Below are positions 6,111-7,352 of a stretch of DNA of 7,352 bases, piece after piece. A program made the position numbers and the translations under genes. Positions within the stretch are counted from its first letter, which is position 1, and each line of letters starts with the position of its first letter. Source of the stretch: CAZKNF01 sp964554105 (GTDB taxonomy: Bacteria > Bacteroidota > Rhodothermia > Rhodothermales > VXPQ01); assembly GCA_964554105.1 (NCBI GenBank), contig CAZKNF010000111.1:1-7352 (forward strand), in the 5' to 3' direction. Under the pieces are notes generated by a model. That model saw nothing but the letters and a program-made list of their open reading frames with translations. It was not told the origin of the DNA and searched no databases.

Positions 6111-7238
6111 TCATGGTCCGGCAATCTCGATGCCGGGTATGATGCGGGTGGCGTTCTGATAGTAGATGCTCCGAAGCACGTCGTCGGGGAGATCGAGACC
6201 GTAGAGACGCCAGGATCCGTGGCGCTTCCGGTAGTAGGGAAAGTACTCGTCGGCGGTCTCGAAGGTGCGGAAATAGACGTGGTATTCGGACGGTGCCCAG
6301 GAATCCTTACCCATCAGCACACGATCCTGGTAGTCGATGAGGAATTCGCGCGCGGTGCGCGGCTGGCGGCCCAGTTCGGCCAGGACTGCGCCGAGCTCGG
6401 TGTACATGTTCGGCAGCTCGTCCAGCAGTCCGCCGAGGCGGCCGAGGTCATTTCCGAGCCAGCTCAGGTGTGCGCTGATGAAGGTCGTTTCCGGATGTTT
6501 GCGGATCAGGTTCCAGTGCTCGCCCATGATCGTCTCCCACGACGGCTCGGGTGCGCGAGCGCGCCCCGGACGCTCCTTGAGCTCGAACCACCGTTCGTTG
6601 TAGCGGTCATGCGGCTCCCAGAACGGGGCAGGATCTCCCGTGTGGATTAGGACAGGAATGTCGAGCTCGCCGGCCTTTTCCCAGATTGCATCGAGGTGCG
6701 GATCGTCCGTCGAAACGCGCTCGCCATCCTCATAAAACACGTTCATTCCGAGATTCTTGAAGATTTTCAGTCCCCTTGCGCCGTTTTGCACGTCCCGTTC
6801 CAGCTGCGCGGCCGCCTTCGCCGCGAAATCCGGGTCGTCGACCGTGTCGAAATCGACATTGGCAAAGTGGACGAAGCGGCCGGGCGCATGCGCTTCCGTG
6901 TTTCGGATCTTCTCCGCGATCGATTCGCCGGTGCCGCCGCTGAGATTGACCATGACGGCCATGTTGAGGGCGTCCATCTCAGCCACGAGGGCGTCGATTT
7001 CTGCCTCGCTCATCGAGTCGATCCGCCACTGATGCGCGTGGGCATCGACGAATGGAAAGCGGGCGCTCGTCACGGGATTCTCATCGACGACGAGCGTGGA
7101 TCGCGGCTCGTAATCCTCCCACTGCATCTCCTGTCCATGTGCTCCAGCGGGTGCAAGCAAGCAGCTGCACACGAGGAGTAGAGTGGTCGTGGCGTGTATA
7201 CGTGCGGCTCGATGGGTTGCCGCGCTCTGCATCGTCAT
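6111..7238 (-). CDS. Secreted amidohydrolase-2 family metal-dependent hydrolase
   Basis: This 375-residue TIM-barrel hydrolase has an N-terminal Sec signal (about 1-36; hydrophobic TTTLLLVCSCLLAPAGA, cleavage likely near AHG-Q). The amidohydrolase-2 metal-site motifs appear complete and in order: DAHAH at 65-69 (His67, His69), GLKIFKN at 156-162 (Lys158), IHTGDP at 198-203 (His199), ISAHLSW at 254-260 (His257) and GKDSW at 310-314 (Asp312). The family hydrolyses or decarboxylates small cyclic, amide or aromatic substrates. None can be assigned, but the signal places activity in the periplasm, unlike the many cytoplasmic relatives. A cysteine occurs in the signal (LLVCSC), but it does not make a proper lipobox. 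The ATG at 7238 has no Shine-Dalgarno, and a second ATG two codons in is equally possible. A possible microprotein gene ends 25 bp upstream on the same strand and may be cotranscribed. It appears intact. Confidence 0.88.
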   Translation of the reverse strand: MTMQSAATHRAARIHATTTLLLVCSCLLAPAGAHGQEMQWEDYEPRSTLVVDENPVTSARFPFVDAHAHQWRIDSMSEAEIDALVAEMDALNMAVMVNLSGGTGESIAEKIRNTEAHAPGRFVHFANVDFDTVDDPDFAAKAAAQLERDVQNGARGLKIFKNLGMNVFYEDGERVSTDDPHLDAIWEKAGELDIPVLIHTGDPAPFWEPHDRYNERWFELKERPGRARAPEPSWETIMGEHWNLIRKHPETTFISAHLSWLGNDLGRLGGLLDELPNMYTELGAVLAELGRQPRTAREFLIDYQDRVLMGKDSWAPSEYHVYFRTFETADEYFPYYRKRHGSWRLYGLDLPDDVLRSIYYQNATRIIPGIEIAGP

Positions 7239-7263
7239 TGAAGGCGTGAGGTTTTCAGGTAGA

Positions 7264-7338
7264 TCAGTCGATGAAGGCGCCGAGAAGTGTCACTACGGTG
7301 GCGAAAAAACCCATGGCGCCGATAATGCGCCACGTCAT
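7264..7338 (-). CDS. Putative 24-residue membrane microprotein
   Basis: A short frame on the minus strand encodes 24 residues beginning MTWRIIGAMGFFATVVT and ending LLGAFID before a TGA. GGAGG lies 5 nt before the ATG at 7338, the strongest ribosome binding site in the window. The product is one hydrophobic segment with a basic N-terminus (Arg4) and an acidic C-terminus (Asp24), as in single-pass N-in membrane microproteins. It ends 25 bp before the amidohydrolase start, so the two may share a transcript. The frame continues upstream through another ATG at 7350 to the window edge, so this could instead be the membrane tail of a longer protein cut off by the window. I do not recognise a family. 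The function is unknown. Confidence 0.45.
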   Translation of the reverse strand: MTWRIIGAMGFFATVVTLLGAFID

Positions 7339-7352
7339 TCGGGCCTCCATAG

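Noticed and set aside
6696..7181. 161-residue plus-strand frame within the amidohydrolase
   Set aside because: It is antisense to a gene with a complete set of family motifs.
7138..7187. Lipobox in the amidohydrolase signal peptide
   Set aside because: The cysteines are preceded by LLV and VCS rather than an L-[AS]-[GA]-C pattern and lie inside the hydrophobic core, so a Sec/SPI signal is more likely.

Overview
The window is a piece of chromosome from a Gram-negative, moderately high-GC (roughly 58-60% by eye) bacterium, probably an environmental heterotroph. Four of the eight genes carry an export signal: three Sec-type and one twin-arginine. Most starts lack a clear Shine-Dalgarno sequence. 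Tandem DUF1080, exported amidohydrolase and Tat-exported NIF3-like proteins are typical of Rhodothermota/Bacteroidota, Gemmatimonadota and Acidobacteriota lineages. The sequence alone does not settle the phylum. No rRNA, tRNA, CRISPR array, insertion sequence or phage module is visible.

Layout, left to right. A cytoplasmic ferritin-like diiron protein (57-842, +) is followed by a short spacer with a perfect-register 28-bp tandem duplication (875-930). Next comes a secreted M6-like metalloprotease (about 1006-2745, +). It faces a Tat-exported NIF3/DUF34-like metal protein (2782-3702, -) across a 36-bp convergent gap. A divergent AT-rich spacer separates that gene from a small SRPBCC/AHSA1-type protein (3869-4282, + with a GTG start). 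The stop codon of the SRPBCC gene interlocks with that of an unrecognised 105-residue protein on the opposite strand (4279-4596, -). A 299-bp divergent spacer then leads to a secreted protein with two DUF1080 domains (4896-6032, +). This converges on a secreted amidohydrolase-2 family TIM-barrel hydrolase (6111-7238, -). A putative 24-residue membrane microprotein (7264-7338, -), with the best ribosome binding site in the window, lies 25 bp upstream of the hydrolase.

Strand alternates at most boundaries, so most genes look monocistronic. The only plausible operon is the microprotein plus amidohydrolase. The common theme is the cell envelope: protease, glycoside-type lyase/hydrolase domain, amidohydrolase and NIF3-like protein all appear exported, which fits scavenging of polymers or small organics outside the cytoplasm. 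No genes obviously form one dedicated pathway, and I see no clear novel multi-gene system. The items most worth checking are the microprotein, the exported NIF3-like protein with changed metal-ligand motifs, the divergent M6 active site, and the 28-bp duplication whose second copy carries a candidate start codon.
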